Part shown: positions 17,053 through 26,500 of the stretch, piece by piece
How the letters are laid out: each line of letters starts with the position of its first letter
Position numbering within the stretch: position 1 is the stretch's first letter
DNA from: Ga0077530 sp046293075
Lineage (GTDB): Bacteria > Pseudomonadota > Alphaproteobacteria > Rhizobiales > Hyphomicrobiaceae
Length of the DNA: 64,000 nt
Assembly (NCBI GenBank): GCA_046293075.1
Contig: JBKBPL010000014.1
Location: forward strand, 36,214 to 100,213
Reading direction: 5' to 3'
Position numbers and translations under genes: made by a program
The notes under the pieces: model-generated
What the model saw: only the letters and a program-made list of their open reading frames with translations
Told to the model about the DNA's origin: nothing
Database searches by the model: none

Positions 17053-19908
17053 CTACGCCTGCGCCCACGCGCTGATATCGACCTGCTCATCTGCGAGGTC
17101 TGGCTCTCGGCAATGCGCCAGCACGAAAGCACGAGCCGCATCGCGCAGGCGGACCGCGGCTGCGAAATCGGCACCGTCGGGCATGATCGGTGCGCCGATG
17201 TCGACGCTGATCTGGCCGCGCCGCGGCAGCCATTGGCCGCCGCGCAGGATGGACCGCGTGCCACGAATGGCGACAGGCACGACCGGCACCCCGGCTTGCA
17301 CCGCCGCCACGAACGCCCCGAGCCGGAAGCCGAGCAGGCCCGGCATACGCACGAGCGTTCCCTCAGGGAAGGAGACGATGCGTTCGCCGGCCTTGGCCGC
17401 AAGGACGGTGGACTCCGTGTCCTCCACGCCGGCTTTCGGGTCCAGGCGATGCACGAAGAGCGTGCCAATGCGGCGCAGGAAAGGGCCGGCCACAGCCTGA
17501 TGTGCAAGCTCGCCCTTGGCAACGAAGGAGAGCGGACCCGCAATGGCCGCCGACAGCACGGCGCTGTCCAGGTAGCTCGAGTGATTGGCAACCGCAATTA
17601 CCCCCTTCTCCGGAACCTCGGCCTGTGCGGAAATCTCGAGCGGTGTGCCGGTAAGCCTGAACAGAGTGCGGGCCGCAGCGCCGATGACGGCATGGCGCAT
17701 ATGACGGCGCGGCAGCAGCACCACGAGCGGCCACGTCAGCGTGGCGATGACTCCTACGAGAAGCCACCAATAGGCCCCATAGGCCATGTCGCCGAACGTG
17801 CGCGCTGCCCTCTTGCAGCGATTGACAAGCCCACCGGCTTCCAGCCGGAGGAGCTGCCACCAAAGCGCTCGGTGCGGCTGGCCAAGCGCACCGGTCTCGT
17901 AAAGTGCCCGCGCCGCCGAGCGGCGGATCTTGCCGCTGGAGGTTTTTGGCACGGTGTGCGGCGGAGCGAGCAAGATCTCGTCCGGCTGCAGATCAAGGAG
18001 CGAGGTCGACGCTTCAGCAATCTTTCGCCGCAGTTCTGAGAGGTCATCGGGATCCGTGAGGCGGGTCTCGGCGAGAACGATAAGCCGTTCGGTCCCCGTG
18101 CGCGGGTCCGGGCTCGGGAACGCGGCGACGCAGCCGCGTCGCACGCCCGCAATGCCGCCCACGAACTCCTCAAGTTCATGCGGGTAGATGTTGCGTCCGG
18201 CGCGCTTGATCATGTCCTTCGTGCGGCCGGTGATGTACACATCCCCCTCGGCGATGTAGGCGACGTCGCCGCTCTCCAGCCACTCGCCATCAAAGAGGCT
18301 GCGTGTCTTCTCCTCGTTGCGGAAATACTCCTTTGTCGCTGACGGCCCCTTGAACTGCAGGCGCCCTTCGTGGCGCTCGGGAAGCTCGCGACCGCCCTCG
18401 TCCACGATCCTTATCTCGTGACGCGGCAGCGGCCGGCCGCAGGCGACGAACTCGATGGCCGACGTGTCGCTCGGTGCCGCCGGCTGCGCGACGCCGTCGC
18501 GAGCGAGCGCGGTCCGGCTCACGCGGTCGATGATGGGAATGCGCCCGACCGGGGGAAAGGCGAGGCCGACGGAACACTCGGCCAGTCCATAGACCGGCGC
18601 CATCGCCCCGGCCTGAAAGCCGAAACGACCGAACCGCTCGGCGAAGCGGGCAATGGTCGCCGGGCTCACAGGCTCCGCACCATTCACGACCATGCGCAAG
18701 GTGGAGAGGTCGAGCCCGGCGATGTCGTCATCACGCACGTTCTTGAGACACAGCTCGAAGGCGAAGTTGGGTGCTGCCGAGAGCGTGGCCCGGTGGCGGT
18801 GGATGGTTCGCAGCCAGCGGGCCGGGTCGGCAAGGAAGGCGAGCGGCGGCATGATCACGGTCGGCGCACCGTAATAGAGGCAGCCGAGCCAGGCACCGAT
18901 CAGGCCCATATCGTGATAAAGCGGAAGCCAGCTCACGAACACATCGCTCGAGCTCGCCCCGATCGCCTCGCCCATCGCGCGGATATTGGCGAGCAGATTG
19001 GCGTGCGACAGCACGACGCCCTTGGGATCGCCGGTGCTGCCCGAGGTGTATTGAATGAGCGCCGTGGTGTCCCGGTCTGCCGGCACCGCCGAGGCCAGTG
19101 TGCCGTTGCGGCCGAGCTCGGCTGCGGTCACGACCTGCTCCAGGCTGTTCACGAGGCCTCTGAGGAGCCCACCCACCCGGCGGATCTCTTCATCGGTGAC
19201 GAGAAGGCGCGCCTCGGCATTGCGCAGGATGCCCGCCTGCCGGCGCAGATGATCCTCGACCTGAGCACGCCGGAAGGGCGGGTAGATCGGGACGGGGATC
19301 GCGCCCGCAAACAGGATGCCAAAGAATGTAGAAAAGAATGCCGCGTCTGTCGGCAGCATGATCGCAACCCGGTCGCCACGGGCGATGCCCCTCATCAGCA
19401 GGCCGTGTGCGATGGCCCGGGCATTGCGATCAAGCTCGCCATAGGTAATCGCTGTATGGGCATCATCGCTGCGCCACAACAGCACATGGGGTCGCGAGGC
19501 GTGGCTCGCGACGTGTGCGGCCAGCATCTCGATAAGCGTGGTCGCTGCTGCCGGCTCAATCACCGGCGGCAGCGTCACGCGCGCCATGGCCTCCAAGGCG
19601 GCTGGAGCGATCGTTGGCGATGCCGAGAGCACGCCGTCGAGCAGATCTCTCGGGGACCTGGCATCGCCAATGAGCGTGTCAGGGAGACGAACCTTGAACT
19701 CTCGATCGATGCGCAGAAGAAGTTCTGCTCGGCCGAGACTGTCGAGGCCCACGTCCCGATCAAGATCACTGTCGAGATCAAGCCGCAGCGCACGTGCCTT
19801 GCGAGGGTAAAGCTCGACGGCAAGCTCGCGCACGATGCCGACGATGCGGGCTGAGATCGCATCCTCCCGCGCAGATGCAATGGCAGCCTGCTCCGCGGCA
19901 GAACTCAT
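17053..19908 (-). CDS. Fused acyl carrier protein / acyl-AMP ligase / PlsC acyltransferase
   Basis: 951 residues with three modules. Residues about 20-95 are an acyl carrier domain with the phosphopantetheine serine S57 in DVGLDSLGR. Residues about 120-640 are an adenylating ligase with IQYTSGSTGDPKGVVLSH, YGLAECSVGLAFP and the GRTKDMIKRAGRNIYP motif. Residues about 750-930 carry an acyltransferase with NHSSYLD (HX4D) and FPEGTL, preceded by hydrophobic membrane segments (WWLLVGVIATLTWPLVVLL). It probably activates fatty acids, loads its own ACP and transfers them to a lysophospholipid or glycerol phosphate at the membrane; this is inferred from domain order. I took the ATG at 19908 because upstream residues do not look coding. 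Confidence 0.82.
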   Translation of the reverse strand: MSSAAEQAAIASAREDAISARIVGIVRELAVELYPRKARALRLDLDSDLDRDVGLDSLGRAELLLRIDREFKVRLPDTLIGDARSPRDLLDGVLSASPTIAPAALEAMARVTLPPVIEPAAATTLIEMLAAHVASHASRPHVLLWRSDDAHTAITYGELDRNARAIAHGLLMRGIARGDRVAIMLPTDAAFFSTFFGILFAGAIPVPIYPPFRRAQVEDHLRRQAGILRNAEARLLVTDEEIRRVGGLLRGLVNSLEQVVTAAELGRNGTLASAVPADRDTTALIQYTSGSTGDPKGVVLSHANLLANIRAMGEAIGASSSDVFVSWLPLYHDMGLIGAWLGCLYYGAPTVIMPPLAFLADPARWLRTIHRHRATLSAAPNFAFELCLKNVRDDDIAGLDLSTLRMVVNGAEPVSPATIARFAERFGRFGFQAGAMAPVYGLAECSVGLAFPPVGRIPIIDRVSRTALARDGVAQPAAPSDTSAIEFVACGRPLPRHEIRIVDEGGRELPERHEGRLQFKGPSATKEYFRNEEKTRSLFDGEWLESGDVAYIAEGDVYITGRTKDMIKRAGRNIYPHELEEFVGGIAGVRRGCVAAFPSPDPRTGTERLIVLAETRLTDPDDLSELRRKIAEASTSLLDLQPDEILLAPPHTVPKTSSGKIRRSAARALYETGALGQPHRALWWQLLRLEAGGLVNRCKRAARTFGDMAYGAYWWLLVGVIATLTWPLVVLLPRRHMRHAVIGAAARTLFRLTGTPLEISAQAEVPEKGVIAVANHSSYLDSAVLSAAIAGPLSFVAKGELAHQAVAGPFLRRIGTLFVHRLDPKAGVEDTESTVLAAKAGERIVSFPEGTLVRMPGLLGFRLGAFVAAVQAGVPVVPVAIRGTRSILRGGQWLPRRGQISVDIGAPIMPDGADFAAAVRLRDAARAFVLAHCREPDLADEQVDISAWAQA

Positions 19909-20029
19909 GGCGACACGCGCTCCAAATCGGCAATGCCGATCCAGACATCGCACATGGGATATCTTGAGTATCGGCACCCGCGCTGCATACGCATAGAGAA
20001 CCAAATAGTGCGCTGACGTGCCGCCCCGG

Positions 20030-20043
20030 TTGATCAACGTCAA
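20030..20043. promoter_or_regulatory. FNR/FixK-type box TTGATCAACGTCAA
   Basis: Exact TTGA-N6-TCAA, centred 128 bases upstream of the ACP-ligase-acyltransferase start (19908, minus strand). It lies in the 454-base region shared with the divergent acyl-CoA ligase. No other regulatory or coding feature could be supported between this box and 19909. Confidence 0.7.
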
Positions 20044-20317
20044 ACATGACGACGTGCAGGAAGCCAATCTGGCTGGTTCCGTGAGCGTCCGCACGATCGC
20101 AGCAAGGCCCCGCTCGGAGCCATCGTCAGAGAACCTCGCAGTGGCAGCAGCGTGCATCTGCGCTGAACGCGAAACCGTCGACCGCGCGGGGATCCCGGCG
20201 ACGGGGAAGCTCACCCAGCTTTTCGCGAGCCCCACAGCGGTCGAGCTCTGCGCGAATGACATGAGTTAGCGCGGGCGACGCCACCCAGCTCAAGCAGGGC
20301 CGCGTGCGGGCCCAGCC

Positions 20318-20331
20318 TTGACAAGAGTCAA
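20318..20331. promoter_or_regulatory. FNR/FixK-type box TTGACAAGAGTCAA
   Basis: Exact TTGA-N6-TCAA, 32 bases ahead of the ATG pair at 20363/20366 of the acyl-CoA ligase. At the canonical -41.5 position the transcript would begin almost at the start codon, implying a leaderless message or a slightly different start. A second FNR-type box 275 bases away serves the divergent gene. Confidence 0.72.
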
Positions 20332-20362
20332 TGCCCGCTGCGTTGACGTGCGGCCTTTTCTG

Positions 20363-22243
20363 ATGATGGCTTCGAACCAGCAAACCAGCTTCATTGACCA
20401 CGGCACGGCTCGCACGATCCCAGGTCTGTTCCGCGAGCGGGTCGCGAGAAGCCCGGATGCCATTGCTTATCGCGAGTGGAGCCCCGCCGCGCGGCAGTGG
20501 CAGGACTACAGCTGGCGCGACATGGCGCGGCTCGTGGGGCGTTGGCAAGCAGGCCTCAGCAGAACCGGCCTGCAGAAGGGCGATCGGGTCGCCATCCAGC
20601 TGCCCAACGGAACAGACTGGGTGGCCTTCGACATCGCGGCCATGGCCGCGGGCCTGCTCACCGTGCCCATCTACTCCCACGACGGCCTGACAAACGTCGC
20701 GCACATCCTGGCCAACTCGGGCGCACGGCTCATGGTGCTGAACACCTTCGACCAGTGGGCCGCTCTTGCGCCCCTGTCCTCCGAGTTTCCGACGCTGGAA
20801 CACGTGTGGGTACGCGAAGCGGGCACGGCAGGCACATCCACGGCATCTTCCAGTGTGACCGTAGGCTCGCTGGCGGATGCCCTCCCGTCCGCTGCCGAGC
20901 CGCTCCTGGAGCCCGAGTTGTCCGCCGAAGCGACGGCGACTCTCATCTATACCTCCGGCACGACCGGGCCGCCGAAGGGCGTCATGCTCTCCCACTTTGC
21001 GATCCTATGGAACTGCGAGGCGGCAACGAAGTTCATCGCGCCCCTGCCGAGCGACGTGTTCTTGTCGTTCCTGCCGCTGGCCCACGTGTTCGAGCGGACA
21101 CTCGGATACTACCTGCCCATGATGGCAGGTGCGACGGTCGCGTACGCGCGCGCCATCGAGACCTTGCGCGAGGATCTTCTCACGATCCGTCCGACAGTTC
21201 TGCTGGCCGTGCCGCGCATCTACGAGCGCATCGAGGATGGGATTCGCCAGGAAATCGGCCGCAGTGCTCTCAAAGGCGCCCTGATCCGACTGACGGCGGA
21301 CATCGGCTGGCAGCGCTACGAGGCGCGCCGGCATCGGGGGCCGGCGCCCGGCCTCATCCGGCGCCTCCTGTGGCCCCTCCTCGACAAATTCGTCGCGCGC
21401 CGCCTGCTCGGTGCTCTCGGAGGCAGTCTGCGGGTCGCCGTCAGCGGTGGCGCATCGCTGCCGCCCGACACCGCACGCTTCCTGGTGGGCCTTGGCCTGC
21501 CGCTGGTCGAAGGATATGGGCTCACCGAGGCTGCACCCGTCGTAACCGCGACGCGGCTCGGGGAAATCATGCCCGGCTCTGCTGGCCAGCCACTGCATGG
21601 TCTCGAGATCCGGCTAGGAGACCAGGACGAACTGCAGGTGCGCACGCCATCGGTCATGAAAGGCTATTGGAAGAATGAGACGGCGACCGCCGCCGCGATC
21701 GATAAAGACGGCTGGCTGCGAACCGGTGATGTGGCTGAAATCCGCGATGGCTGGCTGTTCATAAAGGGACGGCTCGGCGAGCGGCTCGCCCTGTCGACCG
21801 GCGAGAAGGTGATGGCGAGTGCCATCGAGGCCGCGATCCGTCGCGACCCCCTGTTTGATCAGGCTTGCGTCATCGGCGAGGGGCGACCGTGCCTCACCGC
21901 TGTCATATCCCTGAACCCAGCCCTCTGGCAGTCGGCAGCCTCCGAGCTGGGCGTCGATGTTCAGGCCCCGAACACGGCCAGTGTGGCGATCCTCGATCGG
22001 ATCAACCGTTCCCTTGGCGACCTGCCCCGGCATGAGCAGGTCCGCGCCGTCCACCTGGTCGTTGAGCCATGGACGATCCCGCAGGGGCTCCTGACACCGA
22101 CGCTGAAGGTCAAGCGCAAGACCGTCGAAGAGAAGTACGCCGCCGAAATCGAAGGGCTCTACGAGACACTCAGTAAAGCGCGCAAGAGCGTTGCTGCTGG
22201 TGGCGCGCTGGTCCCGCAGGGTTCCTCGGAGGGTGCGCACTGA
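20363..22243 (+). CDS. Long-chain fatty acid CoA ligase / AMP-dependent synthetase
   Basis: 626 residues. ATLIYTSGTTGPPKGVMLSH is the adenylate-forming P-loop-like motif, and VEGYGLTEAAPVVTA with GWLRTGDVAEIRDGWLFIKGR supplies the aspartate and hinge motifs of the ANL superfamily. The length and the LPLAHVFERTLGYYLP segment fit long-chain (FadD15-like) ligases. It would make acyl-CoA from fatty acid, ATP and CoA. The start is uncertain: ATGs at 20363 and 20366 are the first plausible ones and no good ribosome-binding site precedes them. It is divergent from the fused ligase-acyltransferase, both with FNR-type boxes, so the two are likely expressed together. Confidence 0.85.
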   Translation: MMASNQQTSFIDHGTARTIPGLFRERVARSPDAIAYREWSPAARQWQDYSWRDMARLVGRWQAGLSRTGLQKGDRVAIQLPNGTDWVAFDIAAMAAGLLTVPIYSHDGLTNVAHILANSGARLMVLNTFDQWAALAPLSSEFPTLEHVWVREAGTAGTSTASSSVTVGSLADALPSAAEPLLEPELSAEATATLIYTSGTTGPPKGVMLSHFAILWNCEAATKFIAPLPSDVFLSFLPLAHVFERTLGYYLPMMAGATVAYARAIETLREDLLTIRPTVLLAVPRIYERIEDGIRQEIGRSALKGALIRLTADIGWQRYEARRHRGPAPGLIRRLLWPLLDKFVARRLLGALGGSLRVAVSGGASLPPDTARFLVGLGLPLVEGYGLTEAAPVVTATRLGEIMPGSAGQPLHGLEIRLGDQDELQVRTPSVMKGYWKNETATAAAIDKDGWLRTGDVAEIRDGWLFIKGRLGERLALSTGEKVMASAIEAAIRRDPLFDQACVIGEGRPCLTAVISLNPALWQSAASELGVDVQAPNTASVAILDRINRSLGDLPRHEQVRAVHLVVEPWTIPQGLLTPTLKVKRKTVEEKYAAEIEGLYETLSKARKSVAAGGALVPQGSSEGAH

Positions 22244-22311
22244 CTTGATGCGGCGGAACCTTAGGCGTTTGCGAAAGGGCTAAGTGACAGGAGCCAGTAA
22301 CGCGCCGTGCT

Positions 22312-22325
22312 TTGATCGAGATCAA
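22312..22325. promoter_or_regulatory. FNR/FixK-type box TTGATCGAGATCAA
   Basis: A perfect 14-base palindrome of FNR type in the 409-base region after the acyl-CoA ligase. The next start on the plus strand is 22653, about 330 bases away; nothing starts on the minus strand. Apart from this box I see no gene, repeat or terminator between 22244 and 22652. Confidence 0.72.
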
Positions 22326-22652
22326 CGCAACTGACGCGCTGAGGAGGTCAGATTTGTTTGCCGCCGTGTAAGGGCAAGATTGGCGAAGCACGGCAGTGAA
22401 CCGTCTACGGGCGCGGATCTGCCTACGCGAGGAACCAGTCTGCCCGTGACGCATGGCGGTGGGACCCGTGACCGTCCTATCCGAGCACCCCTGGGATATC
22501 CCTAGGCGTGCGGGCGGCGCGGGTCCTGCGCTGTCGCGCGTGCTGCCGCTGGCCACGACTGACCGGAAGCAGCATCCCATTGCTGCCCTGCCGCGAGGCA
22601 CAGCACACCATGACAATCGCGCTCGTTGGCGCACCGTCGGAGCGTGCGAGAG

Positions 22653-23126
22653 ATGCAGACTTACCCCGTCGACATCGACCCCGAGCAGCTCGTCAACTGG
22701 GTCATGGCAGAGTGCCGGGCCCAATCGCCGACCGTCAAAGCAACCGCGAGGCGGACCACCGAAATGCGGGAGATTCCGATACGGAGAGAGCTGCACCTCG
22801 GCGACCAAGAACGCGAGGAGCTCAGCGAGATCGCCACCGTCGGCATCCTCGAAATTGCGCCGTCTGAAGCACGAAAAGGCTGGCTGCTGACCGTTCTTAT
22901 CGAGGATGAGGTCGGCCCGCGTGCGCCCGATGATGACGACACCCCTGAAAGCGATGAGGAAATCGACCTCAATGACTTCTACGACGAGTTCATCCGTCCT
23001 GAGCGTGGCAATGCCTACATCATTGCCGAGGTGGAGAATGCGGCTGCCAAGGCCCGCGTGACGCGCCTGCTCAATCGCATCGAAAGGGACCTGCACGGTT
23101 CGGATCGAGGTGGCAGCAAACGCTAA
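22653..23126 (+). CDS. Conserved hypothetical acidic protein
   Basis: 157 residues, not recognised as a named family. It begins MQTYPVDIDPEQLVNWVMAE, has a beta-rich middle (GILEIAPSEARKGWLLTVLIED) and a very acidic linker (PDDDDTPESDEEIDLNDF), then a helical, basic C-terminus (NAAAKARVTRLLNRIERDL). There is no signal peptide or membrane segment. A GGAG lies about 10 bases before the ATG. Its place downstream of an FNR-type box and ahead of stress genes suggests a low-oxygen role, which is inference only. Confidence 0.65.
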   Translation: MQTYPVDIDPEQLVNWVMAECRAQSPTVKATARRTTEMREIPIRRELHLGDQEREELSEIATVGILEIAPSEARKGWLLTVLIEDEVGPRAPDDDDTPESDEEIDLNDFYDEFIRPERGNAYIIAEVENAAAKARVTRLLNRIERDLHGSDRGGSKR

Positions 23127-23397
23127 CGGGACCGCGATCGCAACCGCCGGGAATGCGAACGGCCCAATGAGTCGCATTCACGACGCCCAGCAGGCGGCAC
23201 GCCGCGACTTCCCGGATCAATGTGCCCTCGATCATTCGAGGCCGCTCGCGCATTGCAGTTTGGGAGAAAAGCCAAGCCGAAGTGCCTATCGTGAGCGCCA
23301 GATGGTTATTCGCAGCGGTCAGCCGCGACATGAAGAGTGGAAGAGCTATCACCCAACGGCGCGGACATTTGTTGGGTTGGACAGAAGGTGTGCAGCG

Positions 23398-23862
23398 ATG
23401 CCCATGACGCTCAAGAGCCCTGCCTTTTCCGCCGGCGGCAACATCCCTAAGAAGTACACGTGCGATGGCGAGAATGTTTCGCCTCCCTTCGAGTGGTCGG
23501 GTGTCCCCGCAAAAACCCAAAGCCTTCTCCTCGTCTGCGACGATCCCGACACTGCACGTGGCGTGTTCCAGCACTGGGCCGCGTACAATATCCCTCCCAC
23601 CTGGACGGGCCTGAAGGAGGGCTATGGGCCCGAAACGCTGGAGGATGGCTTCCAGCAAGCCATCAACGACTTCAACAAACCTGGCTATTACGGGCCCTGT
23701 CCGCCACGCGGCGAGAAAGCCCATTCCTATCATTTCCGACTGTCTGCTTTAAGGACCGTGCTCAATGAGGCGGGTCCTGGGGCGACGTGCGATGAGATCA
23801 AGCGGCTGGCAGCGCCTTACGAGATCACATTCATCGAACTGATCGGCTTCTATGGCAGATAG
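23398..23862 (+). CDS. YbhB/YbcL family (PEBP) protein
   Basis: 154 residues of the phosphatidylethanolamine-binding fold. YTCDGENVSPPFEWSGVP and LLLVCDDPDTARGVFQHW include the conserved DPD loop, and GPCPPRGEKAHSYHFRL is the ligand-site signature (PPxGxHxYxF). Bacterial members are cytoplasmic or periplasmic small-molecule or lipid-binding proteins of uncertain function; there is no signal peptide here, so it should be cytoplasmic. AGAAGG precedes the ATG by about 10 bases. It converges with lon. Confidence 0.88.
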   Translation: MPMTLKSPAFSAGGNIPKKYTCDGENVSPPFEWSGVPAKTQSLLLVCDDPDTARGVFQHWAAYNIPPTWTGLKEGYGPETLEDGFQQAINDFNKPGYYGPCPPRGEKAHSYHFRLSALRTVLNEAGPGATCDEIKRLAAPYEITFIELIGFYGR

Positions 23863-23974
23863 GGCGGCCGAGATCGTGGCCCGCTCGCCGCCAGCACCCT
23901 CCTTCCCTTAGCGATGATGCGCGAATGCACAGCGGCAGAATGCCCGATGCGCGCATGACAACGCCCTCGTCCGG

Positions 23975-24002
23975 CACGTCATCGCTGACACGTCATCGCT
24001 GA
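23975..24002. repeat. 14-bp perfect tandem duplication
   Basis: CACGTCATCGCTGA occurs twice back to back in the gap between the convergent PEBP and lon genes. It looks like a simple replication-slippage duplication; no function is suggested. Confidence 0.7.
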
Positions 24003-24088
24003 CGCTCCGCCGCGCAGACGACCTCCGATGGATCTATGATCTGCGCTTGCGTTGCGGCACGATCGGCGCGCGTTGCTTGGCATACTCG

Positions 24089-26500
24089 CTACGCGTTGGT
24101 CGCAACTTGCCGTTCGGCCTCGTTGCCAGCAACTTCTCCGGCAGTTTCCAGGCCGGCCGTTACGGCCTCCTGCACATTCTCAAGCCAGATGATCTCAAGC
24201 GCCTGGCGCACCTCGCTCGGGATGTCTTCGTAGTCCTTGCGGTTGCGTGCCGGCAACATGACGCGCTTGATGCCGGCACGCGCCGCCGCCACCACTTTTT
24301 CCTTGATCCCGCCGACAGGCAAGACAAGGCCGCGCAGGCTGATCTCGCCGGTCATGGCCGTATCGCCACGCACGGTGCGCTCAGTCATCAACGACACGAG
24401 CGCCAGAAACATGGCTACGCCCGCGCTCGGCCCATCCTTCGGGATGGCGCCTGCTGGAACATGAACGTGGATATCGCTTTTCTCGAAGCGGGCCGGGTCA
24501 ATCCCGAACTGGGCCGCGCGGTTCTTGACAATGCTGAGAGCGGCCTGCGCACTCTCGCGCATCACCTCGCCAAGCTGACCGGTCAGGATCAGCCCTCCGG
24601 TCCCTGGAATCCGGGTCGCCTCAATGAACAAGATGTCACCGCCCGCCGGCGTCCACGCGAGGCCGGTGGCCACGCCTGGCACGCTCGTCCGCATGGCGAC
24701 GTCGCTCTCGAACTGGGCCGGTCCGAGAATGGCGTGCAGGTCGCCGCTATCGATACGGATCGGTCCGCTCTGCCCTTCGGCAATGCGCACTGCCGCATGG
24801 CGAAGGGCCTTGCCGATCTCCCGCTCGAGGCTCCGCACCCCGGCTTCGCGCGTGTAGTTCTGGATGATGTCGCGCAGCGCTGCATCCGTGATCTCGACCT
24901 GCTCCGGCTGCAGCCCGTTCGCCTCCAACTGACGCCGCACCAGGTAGCGGCGGGCGATCTCCAGCTTCTCGTTTGCCGTGTAGCCAGACAGGTTGATCAC
25001 CTCCATGCGATCGCGCAATGGACCGGGGATGGTGTCGAGCATATTTGCCGTGGTTATGAAGACCACCCGGCTCAGATCGAATGGCACGGCGAGGTAATTG
25101 TCCCGAAACGTGTGGTTCTGCTCCGGATCCAGCACCTCAAGCAGCGCCGCACTCGGATCGCCGTGGATGCCGGCACCGAGCTTGTCGATCTCGTCGAGCA
25201 TCATGACGCAGTTGCGCGCGCCGGCCTTGCGCACGGCCTGCATGATGTTGCCTGGGAGCGCACCGATGTAGGTGCGACGGTGCCCGCGGATCTCGGCCTC
25301 GTCGTGAACGCCGCCGAGGCTCACGCGGACGAATTTGCGGCCCATAGCGCGGGCGATGGACTGACCGAGCGAGGTCTTGCCCACGCCTGGCGGGCCAACG
25401 AGGCAAAGGATTGGCGCCTTGCCCTGTGGGGCCAGCTTGCGTACGGCCAGATACTCGATGATGCGCCGCTTGATCTTATCGAGACCGAAGTGGTCCGCAT
25501 CGAGAATCCGCCGCGCTTCGCCGATGTCGATCGGCGCCTCTTCGGGCAAGCTCCACGGGAGCTCGATCAGCCAGTCGAGGTAGGTTCGTATCATGCCATG
25601 CTCGGCTGATGCCTCGGGCATCCGCTCGAGCCGGCGCAGCTCCTTGCGCGCGTGTTCTTCGACCTCTTTCGGCATGTGCGCTCTGGCAATCGCATCGGCG
25701 AGTCCGGCGATCTCCGCCTTGTCCTCTTCACCGAGCTGGCGTCGGATGGTCGCCAGCTGCTCGCGCAGCAGAACCTCGCGCTGTCGCTCCTCGATGGCTG
25801 CCTTGGTCTGCCGCCCGATCTCCTGCGACAGGCGCAGGACCTCGATACGCTGGGCGAGCAGCTTGGAGACCTTCTCGATGCGCGCCGTAAGGTCGATGGT
25901 CTCCAGGATCTCCTGCTTTTCCTCGGGCTTCAGGTCCATATAGGCCGTCGCAAGGTCGGCGAGCTGGTTCGCCGACGTGATCGACTGTATGGCCGCCAGC
26001 AGGTCAGGGGGGGCCTGCGGGAGGAGCTGCAAGGCCTCAATGGCCTGCCGCTGCAGATTGAGAAACCGCGCCTCGATCTCAGGGCCGTGCGCCTCCGGCT
26101 CCGGAATGAGCGCGACGCGCCCGACCAGGAATGGCCAGCCCGTGAGAAACTCCAGCACCTCGAAACGCTGCTCCCCCTGACAGACGAGGTGGTGCGTTCC
26201 GTCCGCCGCCGTCACGTAGCGGGCAAGATTGGCAACGGTGCCGACGCGATGCATGTCGGCAGGCCCCGGATCGGACACGTCCGGGTCGCGCTGCATCAGA
26301 ATGCCGATCTGGCGCTGCTCCCGGACAGCCTGCTGTGCCGCAGCGACGGAGCGCGGCCGGCCAACGGTGATTGGCAGCACCAGCCCCGGAAACAGCACGG
26401 TGCTGCGGACAGGCACAATAATGAGTGCATCGGGCGGCAGCGGGGGGGCCGCTGGCGGGATCCCAGGGGCTGCTGCGCTGGCGACGTTTTCCTCAGCCAC
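24089..26500 (-). CDS. lon: ATP-dependent protease Lon
   Basis: 803 residues. The N-terminal substrate domain starts with LIIVPVRSTVLFPGLVLPI. The Walker A GPPGVGKT is at 369-376 and Walker B VMMLDEIDK at 432-440. The protease dyad is Ser692 in PKDGPSAGV and Lys735 in GGIKEK. It degrades misfolded and regulatory proteins in the cytosol. The GTG at 26500 overlaps the end of hsp20 by 8 bases and follows AAGGTGGAGG, so translation is probably coupled; a TTG at 26521 is the alternative. Its position behind phoU and hsp20 and an FNR-type box suggests a condition-specific Lon rather than the housekeeping copy, which normally follows clpX; that is inference. Confidence 0.93.
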   Translation of the reverse strand: MAEENVASAAAPGIPPAAPPLPPDALIIVPVRSTVLFPGLVLPITVGRPRSVAAAQQAVREQRQIGILMQRDPDVSDPGPADMHRVGTVANLARYVTAADGTHHLVCQGEQRFEVLEFLTGWPFLVGRVALIPEPEAHGPEIEARFLNLQRQAIEALQLLPQAPPDLLAAIQSITSANQLADLATAYMDLKPEEKQEILETIDLTARIEKVSKLLAQRIEVLRLSQEIGRQTKAAIEERQREVLLREQLATIRRQLGEEDKAEIAGLADAIARAHMPKEVEEHARKELRRLERMPEASAEHGMIRTYLDWLIELPWSLPEEAPIDIGEARRILDADHFGLDKIKRRIIEYLAVRKLAPQGKAPILCLVGPPGVGKTSLGQSIARAMGRKFVRVSLGGVHDEAEIRGHRRTYIGALPGNIMQAVRKAGARNCVMMLDEIDKLGAGIHGDPSAALLEVLDPEQNHTFRDNYLAVPFDLSRVVFITTANMLDTIPGPLRDRMEVINLSGYTANEKLEIARRYLVRRQLEANGLQPEQVEITDAALRDIIQNYTREAGVRSLEREIGKALRHAAVRIAEGQSGPIRIDSGDLHAILGPAQFESDVAMRTSVPGVATGLAWTPAGGDILFIEATRIPGTGGLILTGQLGEVMRESAQAALSIVKNRAAQFGIDPARFEKSDIHVHVPAGAIPKDGPSAGVAMFLALVSLMTERTVRGDTAMTGEISLRGLVLPVGGIKEKVVAAARAGIKRVMLPARNRKDYEDIPSEVRQALEIIWLENVQEAVTAGLETAGEVAGNEAERQVATNA

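Noticed and set aside
17113..19854. Very long plus-strand frames opposite the ACP-ligase-acyltransferase gene
   Set aside because: They are rich in Arg, His and Gly with no domain, as expected for the antisense strand of a high-GC gene; the minus strand carries all motifs.
24047..25609. 520-codon plus-strand frame opposite lon
   Set aside because: Antisense to catalytic motifs of Lon and without any recognisable fold.
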